A DNA stretch of 21,589 nucleotides. Origin: JBCAWW01 sp039024315. Lineage in GTDB: Bacteria; Bacteroidota; Bacteroidia; J057. Shown in pieces: positions 1 to 7,402 of this stretch. The stretch is taken from contig JBCCQN010000138.1 of the NCBI GenBank assembly GCA_039024315.1, positions 1-21,589 on the forward strand, written 5' to 3'. The position numbers were made by a program, and so were the translations under genes. The notes beneath the pieces are model-generated. The model saw only the letters and a list, made by a program, of their open reading frames with translations. It ran no database searches and was not told the origin of the DNA. Every line of letters begins with the position of its first letter. The first letter of the stretch is position 1.

Positions 1-2
1 CG

Positions 3-250
3 TCCCGAAAGCTTTCGCATTCGCGTCAAGCTAAGGGATTATTCAGCGAAAAAGTGGTAAAAAATCATGTTCTGATGGTGTCATGCCCACCCCTGGCCCC
101 TCCCAAGAGGGGAAATTCGCAAGCGAATCGATAGATTCTTCTCCTGCTGGGAGGGGCTAGGGGTGGGTTTGGAGCCGTATGATCCTTCTTGGGATGCAAG
201 AAAACGTGGTTAACACCATTAGCTTGACGCCTATGCGAAAGCTTTCGGGA
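3..250. repeat. MITE-like element with 32-bp terminal inverted repeats
   Basis: The arms at 3-34 and 219-250 are inverted copies matching at 30 of 32 positions; the first 18 are identical and begin TCCCGAAAGCTTTCGC. The right arm ends 12 bp past the stop of pfkA. No open reading frame of its own is convincing. The left flank has only 2 bp in the window, so a target-site duplication cannot be tested. The palindromic TCCCGAAAGCTTTCG core also occurs in the two intergenic repeats near 13.07 and 18.80 kb, which ties all three to one repeat population. It could be a non-autonomous mobile element or simply a large structured intergenic repeat. Confidence 0.6.
86..167. repeat. inner long inverted repeat (20-bp arms)
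   Basis: Arms at 86-105 and 148-167 pair at 19 of 20 positions and are C-rich on one side and G-rich on the other. Between them is a smaller hairpin, ATTCGC at 115-120 with GCGAAT at 123-128. The structure nests inside the larger inverted repeat at 3-250. It lies downstream of the minus-strand mut-pfk operon and could act as a transcript end or RNA-stabilising structure, but it has no clear T-run. Confidence 0.65.
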
Positions 251-262
251 ATAAACCTCCTC

Positions 263-1357
263 CTAATCGCCAAAACTCACGCCTATGCCGCGAGCTGCGT
301 GGAGGATATAATTGTCCTGATCGACGAAGTTGTAATCAGTCGTTGCTTCGATGAGAGATACATCAATGATGGTGTTGTTGCGGAAGGCGGCCATGCGACC
401 AAATTTACCCTCTAGTACCATTTCAAAGGCTTTGACACCATATTGAGTAGCGAGGATACGATCAAAAGCTGTGGGCGTACCGCCTCTTTGCAAGTGGCCC
501 AAAACGGTAACCCGCATATTGGCATCACAGCCAACGGCCTTAAGTTCTTCTACCAACCTATAGCCGCAACCACCCAGTCGCTTGTGGCCGTAGCCTAGCT
601 CGCCAGTATCTGTTGCTACTACCGATCCCCCCTTGGGAGCGGCCCCTTCAGAGATGACGATATTGACAAAACCGCGTCGCTGCTGAAAGCGAGAATTGAT
701 ACGGTCTAGGACCTTGTTGATATCATATGGCACTTCCGGTATCAGGCAAATCTCCGCTCCACCCGCCATGGCAGTATGCAAGGCAATCCAGCCTGCATCG
801 CGACCCATAACCTCCATGATGATGACGCGACTGTGGCTTTCGGCAGTAGTTACTAGCTTGTCAAAACTCTCCGTAGCGACTTGTACGGCCGTTTGGAAGC
901 CAAAAGTGTAGTCCGTGGCCGAAAGATCATTGTCAATGGTTTTAGGTACCCCGACGATGTTGACACCCTTTTCAAAAAGCTTTTGGGAGATCTTTTGGGA
1001 GCCATCACCGCCGATGCTGACTACTGCATCAAAGCCCATGTCTTGGATGATCTGCACCAAGCGGTCTGAATGATCTTCTAGTCTCCAGCTGCCATCCTCT
1101 TTTTGAACGGGCCAATTAAATGGGTCTCCTTTATTGGTAGTGCCGATGATGGTGCCTCCTTTGACATGGATGCCCCCTACGGCGCGATCGTCTAGTCGCA
1201 CCACTTCTTGGGGATCTAGCATCAGGCCTGTAAAGGCTTCAATACTACCGTAGACTTCCCAGTCGCCTTCTTGGTGAGCGCGTTTGACAACTGCCCGGAT
1301 GACTGCATTGAGGCCCGGACAATCCCCACCTCCGGTGCAGATTAAGAGTTTTTTCAT
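263..1357 (-). CDS. pfkA: 6-phosphofructokinase, group III (predicted ATP-dependent)
   Basis: Encodes a 364-residue cytosolic enzyme that phosphorylates fructose 6-phosphate to the 1,6-bisphosphate in glycolysis. The N-terminal nucleotide-binding motif GGGDCPGLNAVIR is at 9-21, GGDGS at 116-120, the catalytic segment PKTIDNDL at 138-145 (base D142), MGRDAGW at 184-190 and LGHLQRGG at 286-293. Gly119 and Lys139 occupy the sites equivalent to E. coli 104 and 124. Gly/Lys is the group III pattern seen in Streptomyces PfkA, whereas Asp/Lys marks PPi-dependent enzymes, so ATP use is predicted but not certain. The gene starts 4 nt after the mutB stop, so it is probably the last gene of a mutA-mutB-pfkA transcript and translationally coupled. 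Confidence 0.96.
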   Translation of the reverse strand: MKKLLICTGGGDCPGLNAVIRAVVKRAHQEGDWEVYGSIEAFTGLMLDPQEVVRLDDRAVGGIHVKGGTIIGTTNKGDPFNWPVQKEDGSWRLEDHSDRLVQIIQDMGFDAVVSIGGDGSQKISQKLFEKGVNIVGVPKTIDNDLSATDYTFGFQTAVQVATESFDKLVTTAESHSRVIIMEVMGRDAGWIALHTAMAGGAEICLIPEVPYDINKVLDRINSRFQQRRGFVNIVISEGAAPKGGSVVATDTGELGYGHKRLGGCGYRLVEELKAVGCDANMRVTVLGHLQRGGTPTAFDRILATQYGVKAFEMVLEGKFGRMAAFRNNTIIDVSLIEATTDYNFVDQDNYILHAARGIGVSFGD

Positions 1358-1361
1358 GTAT

Positions 1362-3491
1362 TTATTCTTCCAATAATCTTTCCAAAATTTTCACGGCGGC
1401 TTCCGGGATGACTGTACCCGGACCAAATACCGCTCCGACCCCTGCTTTGTAGAGGAAATCATAATCCTGCTGGGGAATTACACCGCCGGCTACAACCATA
1501 ATGTCTCCTCTATCTAGCTTTTCGAGCTCGGCGATAAGCTGTGGCATTAGGGTTTTATGTCCTGCGGCTAGGCTTGAGACTCCCACAATGTGCACATCAT
1601 TTTCAACCGCTTGTAAGGCTACCTCCGAAGGTATCTGAAATAAGGGGCCAATGTCCACATCAAAGCCTAAATCAGCAAAGCTGGTAGCGATTACTTTGGC
1701 CCCACGGTCATGTCCGTCTTGGCCCATTTTAGCAACCATGATGCGTGGGCGACGGCCCTCTACTTCGGCAAATTCATCGGTGAGTTGACGAGCTTTTTCT
1801 ATAGCGGGAGTGGACATGGATTCTTGGATATATACGCCTGAAATGGCTCTAATGTGCGGTTGGTAACGGCCAAAGGATTTTTCCATAGCGTCAGAAATCT
1901 CCCCGAGCGAGGCTCTTTGACGAGCTGCTTCTACGGCCAAGGCAAGCAGATTGCCTTCTCCAGAGGCTGCGGCCTCGCTAATGGCTTGCAAGGCGGCTTG
2001 GGCCGCTTCTTCGTTTCGTCCCGCTTTTACGCGTTGGAGGCGTTCTATTTGTGAAATGCGTACCGCATCATTGTCTACTTCGCGGATTTCGAAGTCTGAT
2101 TGTGTCTCGGTTTGGAAGCGGTTGACGCCTACTATGGTTTCTTTGCCAGAATCGATGCGCGCCTGGCGGCGAGTAGCGGCTTCTTCGATGCGCATCTTAG
2201 GGATGCCCGCCTCGATGGCCTTGGCCATGCCACCATAAGACTCCACCTCTTCGATCAAAGCCCAAGCTTTATGGACTAGTTCGTGGGTTAAGCGTTCTAC
2301 GTAGTAGCTCCCCGCCCAAGGATCAACCGCCTTGGTGATATGGGTCTCATCTTGTAAATAAAGCTGGGTATTACGCGCGATACGAGCCGAAAAATCAGTG
2401 GGGAGGGCGATGGCTTCATCGAATGAATTGGTATGCAAAGACTGGGTATGACCAAAAGCGGCCGCCAATGCTTCTACACAAGTGCGTGCTACATTATTCA
2501 TCGGGTCCTGCTCGGTGAGACTCCATCCAGAGGTCTGACAGTGGGTCCTCAATGAGAGGGATTTTGGATTTTTGGGATTGTATTGCTTGACGATTTTGGC
2601 CCAAAGGAGACGACCAGCCCGCATCTTGGCGATCTCCATAAAGAAGTTCATGCCGATAGCCCAGAAAAAGGAAAGACGTGGGGCAAAAGCATCAATGTCC
2701 AAGCCCGCTGCGATACCCTGTCGTAAATACTCCCAACCATCGGCTAGGGTATAAGCTAGCTCTAAGTCCGCGGTCGCCCCTGCTTCCTGCATATGATAAC
2801 CCGAAATGGAGATCGAGTTGAAGCGAGGCATATGCCGAGAGGTATACCCAAATATATCGCCGATAATCCGCATGGAGGGCAGGGGAGGGTAGATATATGT
2901 ATTGCGGACCATGAATTCCTTGAGAATGTCATTTTGGATGGTACCGCTCAACTTTTCGGGACTAACGCCTTGTTCCTCCGCTGCTACTATATAAAAGGCC
3001 ATAATGGGTATCACCGCCCCATTCATGGTCATAGAGACCGACATTTGGTCCAAAGGGATTTGGTCAAAGAGGATTTTCATATCCTCAACTGTATCGATCG
3101 CTACCCCTGCCTTACCGACATCGCCTTCTACTCTAGGATGATCAGAATCATAGCCACGGTGGGTAGCCAAGTCAAAAGCAACGGACAAACCCTTCTGACC
3201 CGCAGCTAGATTGCGACGATAAAAGGCGTTGGATTCCTCCGCGGTGGAGAAGCCTGCATATTGACGGATGGTCCAAGGCCTGACCGCATACATACTGCTA
3301 TACGGTCCTCTGAGATAGGGAGGAATGCCGGCGGCAAAGCCTAGGTGCTCTAAACCTTCTAGGTCTGAGGCGTCATATTGAGGCTTAATATGAATGCTTT
3401 CGGCGCTTTGGAAGCCCGGCTCCTGTTTTTGAGGATCTGGACTCTTTTCTTGAGCGGGACGAAAGTTGATATCTTTATAATTGGGACGCAT
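1362..3491 (-). CDS. mutB: methylmalonyl-CoA mutase, large (catalytic) subunit
   Basis: The 709-residue catalytic subunit interconverts (R)-methylmalonyl-CoA and succinyl-CoA using adenosylcobalamin, linking propionate, odd-chain and branched-chain catabolism to the TCA cycle. The TIM-barrel part keeps Y78 in YAGF, R196 and H233 in GYHMQEAGA. These match Tyr89, Arg207 and His244 of the Propionibacterium enzyme with a constant offset of 11. The C-terminal B12-binding domain (about 581-709) carries DGHDRG with the cobalt-ligating H594, then SSL at 639-641 and the Gly-rich AGGV at 668-671. It starts 9 nt after the mutA stop, with no obvious purine-rich ribosome site. Its partner is the upstream mutA product. 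No MeaB/ArgK chaperone or epimerase gene is present in the window. Confidence 0.97.
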   Translation of the reverse strand: MRPNYKDINFRPAQEKSPDPQKQEPGFQSAESIHIKPQYDASDLEGLEHLGFAAGIPPYLRGPYSSMYAVRPWTIRQYAGFSTAEESNAFYRRNLAAGQKGLSVAFDLATHRGYDSDHPRVEGDVGKAGVAIDTVEDMKILFDQIPLDQMSVSMTMNGAVIPIMAFYIVAAEEQGVSPEKLSGTIQNDILKEFMVRNTYIYPPLPSMRIIGDIFGYTSRHMPRFNSISISGYHMQEAGATADLELAYTLADGWEYLRQGIAAGLDIDAFAPRLSFFWAIGMNFFMEIAKMRAGRLLWAKIVKQYNPKNPKSLSLRTHCQTSGWSLTEQDPMNNVARTCVEALAAAFGHTQSLHTNSFDEAIALPTDFSARIARNTQLYLQDETHITKAVDPWAGSYYVERLTHELVHKAWALIEEVESYGGMAKAIEAGIPKMRIEEAATRRQARIDSGKETIVGVNRFQTETQSDFEIREVDNDAVRISQIERLQRVKAGRNEEAAQAALQAISEAAASGEGNLLALAVEAARQRASLGEISDAMEKSFGRYQPHIRAISGVYIQESMSTPAIEKARQLTDEFAEVEGRRPRIMVAKMGQDGHDRGAKVIATSFADLGFDVDIGPLFQIPSEVALQAVENDVHIVGVSSLAAGHKTLMPQLIAELEKLDRGDIMVVAGGVIPQQDYDFLYKAGVGAVFGPGTVIPEAAVKILERLLEE

Positions 3492-3500
3492 GATGGATTC

Positions 3501-5273
3501 TTAGGAGGTGAAGGGGAGGCAAATCTCTTCGAGGAACGCTAGTACCGGCATGCCTGCATAGAGATAGTGATCGGCATTGAGCTTTTCGATACCCTCTGGC
3601 TTGCCCGCAATAAGGATTTTAGCTTTAGGGAGTTGCTGACGAGCTTGAGCGACTAGTTCGTCGCCTTTTTCAAAGTAGTCTTGATCAGCTGCGCAGAATG
3701 TTAGGAAGTCTGCGACGGTATGGTCGCTAAGACTTTCTGCGCTTGTTTCTGCAAACTCAAATCCAGCGCTAGCTAATAGATTGCGGGCAAATTGGAGACG
3801 AGCATTGCGCATCTTAATGTCTCCAAAAGTGCAGAGTAAGACTTTGGGTTTAGCCCCATTTTGAGCGCTCCACTGATCTATGCGACTGCGCAGTTGCTCA
3901 AAGCTTGCTGCTGCGCTGGGCAATTGATTGTTTTGGGCCAAGCGCTCGTTAGGATCGGCATAGCGATTGATCCCTACTATCCCTTGCTTGCCTTTAGCGA
4001 TAAACTCCTGCTGTAGGCTACGATAGGCATCTATTTGTTTGCGTACATAGCCAGTCTTTAAAGCCACATAAAAGCCGCCTGCGCCTTCAATTTCTTGGAA
4101 AAGTTGCCAAGCCTCTCGGGCTAGTTGTTCGGTGAGTTCTTCGAAGAAGTAGCTCCCTCCTGCAGGATCTAGTACCTGATCCAAATAACTTTCATGCGCT
4201 AGCAAGTGATGAATATTTCGCGCTAAGCGATTGGACCGTCGCGAAGGGGCTGCGACTGATAAGTCGTAATCTCTGATGATCAAGGCATCAGTGCCCCCCA
4301 TCACGGTGGAAATCGACTGGGTAGTCGCGCGTAGCAAATTGTTACTGACGTCATACTGCGTCTGAGACCAACGCGTTGTGCGACTGAGCACAAAGGGCGA
4401 AAGTAAGGCCTCATCTTCGATCCCAAAAGCGGCCACAGCTTTGTGGAATAAGATTCTAAAGGCGCGTAGTTTAGCGGTTTCGAGATAAAAATTATTACCT
4501 ACCGCAAAGGTCAAGGCCATATTTTGAAGCAATGATTCCAGCGAATGCCCCTTTTTCCCTAACCAATCGAGATATTCCACTACAGTCGCCAAAGCAAAGG
4601 CAAGCTCTTGAGTAATGCTTCCTCCTTGCTCTTGGACATAGCCCATGTCAATCCCCAGAGCTCTGAACCAAGCTAGTTCGCTAAGATTTTTGAGTCCTCC
4701 TTCTGCGTCTATCCAGTCGCTCGCGTCTGGAAGCTGATCGTTCGCGGCCGCGGAACCAATAGGATCGTTGCGGAGCGTACCTGTCAGCAGCTTTTTAGAA
4801 ACCCCTTGACTGGCAGCTTGCAGGATTAGTTCTGTGGCCGTAAGGATCGGCTTCTCCGCCAAACTGAGGTGTAAGGCACTTTGCGACAGGTCAATCGCGG
4901 CCATAAGACTAGACTCCAAAGCGTTCCCGACGAGGGAAAAAGCCCCAACCTCGGCCTCTCTCGCTTCTACTATTCTCGATACTGCTTCGGGATCGTGAGT
5001 ATAAATTTCTTGCACGGCCTGCCAAGCGGCGCCATCCTTTTTAAAAATGCCTCCACGTCTAAAGGGAGCTTCCCCCACTGCTTGATTGATATGCTCGTGG
5101 ATGGGAGCAATGTCCTCAGAGGTGTAGAAGGGGGCAAAATCAAGCCCTGGTTCTGGCTTCCATTGCAGCTTAGAGACAGGCTTACCTTTCAGGTCTTGCT
5201 GGACTTTGGCGAGCCAATCTGCCTTGCTAGTGGGAGCGAAGTCTTGGAAAAGTTTTTTATCGGGGGGAGTCAT
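3501..5273 (-). CDS. mutA: methylmalonyl-CoA mutase, small (non-catalytic) subunit
   Basis: The 590-residue partner subunit of the heterodimeric mutase. It is homologous to MutB along its length but degenerate at active-site positions. The C-terminal B12-like domain (about 476-590) has FGDIKMRNA where MutB has the DGHDRG cobalamin motif, so there is no cobalt-ligating His, as expected for small subunits. It is slightly shorter than typical small subunits. First gene of the mutA-mutB-pfkA operon; its start lies 138 bp from a divergent Fe-S carrier gene, so the promoter should be at 5274-5411. The ATG at 5273 is followed by a Pro-rich, charged N-terminus (MTPPDKKLF) with no signal peptide, consistent with a cytosolic protein. 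Confidence 0.93.
   Translation of the reverse strand: MTPPDKKLFQDFAPTSKADWLAKVQQDLKGKPVSKLQWKPEPGLDFAPFYTSEDIAPIHEHINQAVGEAPFRRGGIFKKDGAAWQAVQEIYTHDPEAVSRIVEAREAEVGAFSLVGNALESSLMAAIDLSQSALHLSLAEKPILTATELILQAASQGVSKKLLTGTLRNDPIGSAAANDQLPDASDWIDAEGGLKNLSELAWFRALGIDMGYVQEQGGSITQELAFALATVVEYLDWLGKKGHSLESLLQNMALTFAVGNNFYLETAKLRAFRILFHKAVAAFGIEDEALLSPFVLSRTTRWSQTQYDVSNNLLRATTQSISTVMGGTDALIIRDYDLSVAAPSRRSNRLARNIHHLLAHESYLDQVLDPAGGSYFFEELTEQLAREAWQLFQEIEGAGGFYVALKTGYVRKQIDAYRSLQQEFIAKGKQGIVGINRYADPNERLAQNNQLPSAAASFEQLRSRIDQWSAQNGAKPKVLLCTFGDIKMRNARLQFARNLLASAGFEFAETSAESLSDHTVADFLTFCAADQDYFEKGDELVAQARQQLPKAKILIAGKPEGIEKLNADHYLYAGMPVLAFLEEICLPFTS
4921..4938 (+). repeat. GCGTTCC hairpin repeat inside mutA
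   Basis: GCGTTCC at 4921-4927 runs into a perfect 5-bp stem, TTCCC at 4924-4928 pairing GGGAA at 4934-4938 around a GACGA loop. It is antisense to mutA. Confidence 0.5.
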
Positions 5274-5411
5274 CGATTAGGAAATACTTTATCTCTAAAA
5301 CTGATTGACTATCAGCGGTTAGAAAAGTTCGTCAATTTACTGACAAAAGATTCGAACGATTTGCGTAAATTTACGTTGAAATTTGTAGAGTGTAATAAAG
5401 ACAAATCGCAA
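5274..5411. promoter_or_regulatory. divergent promoter region mutA / Fe-S carrier, with 12-bp palindrome
   Basis: This 138-bp gap separates two divergent genes and should hold both promoters. A perfect 12-bp palindrome CGTAAATTTACG sits at 5364-5375, 36 bp before the ATG of the A-type carrier, in a position suited to an operator. Clear Bacteroidota promoter boxes could not be assigned with confidence. The palindrome is seen directly; its regulatory role is inference. Confidence 0.4.
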
Positions 5412-5756
5412 ATGCAAGAAGTCGTAACCTGTCCAGTTAAGCTAAGCGAAAGCGCAGCCAAGGAGTTAACGAGGCTGATGGCCGAAACGCAAGTGGGGGA
5501 AGGAAAAGCGCTAAGAGTAGGCGTGAAAGGTGGCGGATGCTCGGGCCTTACCTACATATTAGATTTTGATGAGCCTAATGAGCTCGATGAAGAATACATC
5601 GTAAGAGGAGTAAAAGTCTTGGTTGATCCACGGCATGCTCTTTATCTACATGGTATGGAAGTAGATTTTGAAAATGGTCTCAATGATAGAGGTTTCATTT
5701 TTAACAACCCTAATGCTTCTAGTACCTGTGGCTGCGGAACTTCTTTCGCGACTTAA
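5412..5756 (+). CDS. A-type Fe-S cluster carrier (HesB/IscA/SufA/ErpA family)
   Basis: Encodes 114 residues, the usual length for the family, which receives and transfers iron-sulfur clusters to apo-proteins in the cytosol. The three conserved cysteines are present: C43 in GGGCSG, and C106 and C108 in the C-terminal CGC motif. The N-terminal LSESAAKEL stretch is also typical. The reading frame stays open far upstream (to about 4881), but that part is antisense to mutA. The ATG at 5412 gives the family N-terminus (MQEVVTCPVKLSE) and is the start chosen here. It is monocistronic: divergent from mutA and closed by the terminator at 5835-5875. No other isc/suf gene is nearby, so the paralogue type (IscA, SufA or ErpA) is undecided. 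Confidence 0.93.
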   Translation: MQEVVTCPVKLSESAAKELTRLMAETQVGEGKALRVGVKGGGCSGLTYILDFDEPNELDEEYIVRGVKVLVDPRHALYLHGMEVDFENGLNDRGFIFNNPNASSTCGCGTSFAT

Positions 5757-5786
5757 ATGATCTGGCCTTTTGGGCTATGAGGATAA

Positions 5787-5805
5787 GCGTTCCGCGATGG
5801 AGCGG
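5787..5805 (+). repeat. intergenic GCGTTCC hairpin repeat
   Basis: GCGTTCC at 5787-5793 is followed by a stem of CCGC (5792-5795) with GCGG (5802-5805) around a 6-nt loop. It lies between the Fe-S carrier stop and its terminator. Confidence 0.55.
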
Positions 5806-5834
5806 CCTCACAAAAAAATAACATACAGATAAAG

Positions 5835-5875
5835 AACCCGAAACGGTAGCATGAGGCTCGGTTTCGGGTTTTGTG
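5835..5875 (+). terminator. rho-independent terminator after the Fe-S carrier
   Basis: A perfect 10-bp stem, AACCCGAAAC at 5835-5844 with GTTTCGGGTT at 5861-5870, has a 16-nt loop and continues into TTTTGTGT. It ends the carrier transcript only 26 bp before the next start at 5901, so the HAD gene needs its own promoter or depends on read-through. Confidence 0.8.
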
Positions 5876-5900
5876 TATTTTCGGACCTAAGAAAAAAACA

Positions 5901-6563
5901 ATGGCAATAAAGCATTTGATATTTGACTGTGACGGGGTACTGATTGATAGCGAAATCCTTGCCACTCGCATCATTTTGGAGGAATTAAAAGCCTTTGATT
6001 TTGAGATGGAGGAATTGGCTTATTCAGAACGCTTTTCTGGCTTTTTGACTAAGGACATCTTACAAATGCTCAAGACCGATTATGGTTTGCCGTTACCTGA
6101 TGATTTTCAGCAGACATTGCATGGGCAGATGGATAAAGCTTTTGAGACCATATTGGAGCCTGTGCCAGGTATGCCTGAGCTAATCTCTAGTTTGCCTTTG
6201 CCCAAAAATGTAGTATCGAATGGACGCGGAGAACATGTAGTACGTGCCCTTAAGCTAACGGGCCTGACCTCTTACTTTGGGGAGGAAATTTTTAGCGTTG
6301 ACCGAGTAGAGAATCCCAAACCTCACCCTGATTTGTATCTATTAGCCTTACAAACTACAGGTCGAGAGGCCGATGATGTAATTGTGGTAGAAGATAGTAG
6401 CGCGGGAGTACAGGCTGCTAAGGCAGCAGGTTTGACGGTTATCGGCTTTGCGGGAGCGAGCCATGTGGGGGCTGGACATGGAGAAAAATTGACCGCTCTA
6501 GGAGCTAATTTCATAGCCAATGATGCGCAAGAATTAAGGCAACATTTCGAGCATCTTTTATAA
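5901..6563 (+). CDS. HAD-superfamily phosphatase, subfamily IA (beta-PGM/phosphatase-like)
   Basis: A 220-residue cytosolic hydrolase of the haloacid dehalogenase superfamily. Motif I DCDGVLID at 9-16 supplies nucleophile D9 and acid/base D11, motif II is S106 in VVSNGRG, motif III is K140 in NPKPHPD, and motif IV is E164-D165 in VEDSSAG. The helical cap is inserted after motif I (about 17-85), as in the beta-phosphoglucomutase and 6-phosphogluconate phosphatase (YieH) branch. The substrate is not readable from sequence. The ATG at 5901 is preferred because it places motif I at the usual distance; an in-frame extension to 5871 would run into the terminator stem. Its 3' end overlaps the convergent neighbour by 6 nt (6558-6563). 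Confidence 0.92.
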   Translation: MAIKHLIFDCDGVLIDSEILATRIILEELKAFDFEMEELAYSERFSGFLTKDILQMLKTDYGLPLPDDFQQTLHGQMDKAFETILEPVPGMPELISSLPLPKNVVSNGRGEHVVRALKLTGLTSYFGEEIFSVDRVENPKPHPDLYLLALQTTGREADDVIVVEDSSAGVQAAKAAGLTVIGFAGASHVGAGHGEKLTALGANFIANDAQELRQHFEHLL

Positions 6564-7154
6564 TTCGCTGGTGGCAGAAGCGGGTTCTTCTTCCTCCTCT
6601 TTTTCTTCTTCAGGAGTATCTTTTTGACGAGCTTCTTTGACGGCATCAGCTAGGTCTAGATAGCTGTCAAAGTAGTCTTTGTCCCCTTCGGGGAACTCAA
6701 CCACAAAGATCCCCAGATCGCCTTTTAGGTTAAGCTCCAACTGACTGAGGCAGCGAATTACTTCCTTGCGTACCTTCATATTGGGATCTTTTTCCTTATC
6801 TCGGATCATACAGCGGATCTGCTTGTAGAGGTCTAGCAAGACCATTTTGGTCCGAGAGCTTACCAAAATGGCGTTTTCATACTCCCATTCGAGCATGTCT
6901 TCATACAAACGCTTGAGATTCTTGCTGCTTATACCTTCTACCCGGATAAGGTTTTGGTAGGTCGAAATGATGCGATATAGCTGTGGATAACGTTCTAGAC
7001 GCTTTTCTAATATTTGAGGGGTGTAGGCGAGCTTGTTTTCTTGCTTGAGCTTATTGAGTTCTATTTCTGTCTCTCGACGACTTGCCCGCACCGAAAAAAA
7101 AACAGAAAGTCCCACTCCAAGTAAGGAGATAACAGCAGCAATCGATTCTTCCAT
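6558..7154 (-). CDS. small membrane-anchored protein of unknown function
   Basis: Encodes 198 residues from the ATG at 7154; an in-frame ATG at 7187 would add 11 residues (start MTISLLRKRTK) before the hydrophobic segment. One N-terminal transmembrane helix (about 4-21) is followed by a charged helical region likely to form a coiled coil (about 25-55), a mixed helical body, and a Glu-rich tail near 180-192. I do not recognise a family. The layout suggests a protein anchored in the inner membrane with a cytoplasmic helical domain. It is convergent with the HAD gene, sharing 6 nt, and divergent from the acetyltransferase at 7403, so it is probably a single-gene unit. Confidence 0.8.
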   Translation of the reverse strand: MEESIAAVISLLGVGLSVFFSVRASRRETEIELNKLKQENKLAYTPQILEKRLERYPQLYRIISTYQNLIRVEGISSKNLKRLYEDMLEWEYENAILVSSRTKMVLLDLYKQIRCMIRDKEKDPNMKVRKEVIRCLSQLELNLKGDLGIFVVEFPEGDKDYFDSYLDLADAVKEARQKDTPEEEKEEEEEPASATSEL

Positions 7155-7343
7155 TTTAGTACGTTTTCTTAATAGGCTGATAGTCAAGTTACAGAATAAT
7201 ATTTAGCCAATAAAATGGCCTTGAGTTTGTTTATTCAAGACACATTCAATAAATTCAATACAGCAAGTGATCCTTGCATTCGGAATTGAATTTTTGATTT
7301 ACTACTACTGCGTTTTTTATTCTATTGCTACGTATGAGTATTA

Positions 7344-7380
7344 CCGATCCTGAGCTACTTAGGGTCGGAATCTCATTTTT
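7344..7380 (+). promoter_or_regulatory. leader hairpin upstream of the membrane acetyltransferase
   Basis: A 10-bp stem with two G-T wobbles pairs 7344-7353 with 7359-7368 around a GCTAC loop. It is followed 7 nt later by a T-run (7375-7381) and ends about 22 nt before the ATG at 7403. No plus-strand gene lies upstream that needs terminating, so it is more likely a 5'-leader structure (attenuator or stability element) of the gene at 7403. The rest of the 7155-7402 gap is AT-rich and presumably holds the divergent promoters; I see no certain boxes. Confidence 0.45.
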
Positions 7381-7402
7381 TAGACACTACTACTACTAAG
7401 CT

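Noticed and set aside
179..415. 78-codon plus-strand frame at the left edge
   Set aside because: It overlaps pfkA antisense and the inverted-repeat arm, with no recognisable protein features.
3501..5273. mutA as a broken copy of mutB because it lacks the B12 histidine
   Set aside because: Loss of the cobalamin motif is normal for the small subunit of heterodimeric methylmalonyl-CoA mutases.
4881..5411. N-terminal extension of the Fe-S carrier frame
   Set aside because: It is the open antisense strand of mutA plus promoter sequence; the family N-terminus begins at the ATG at 5412.
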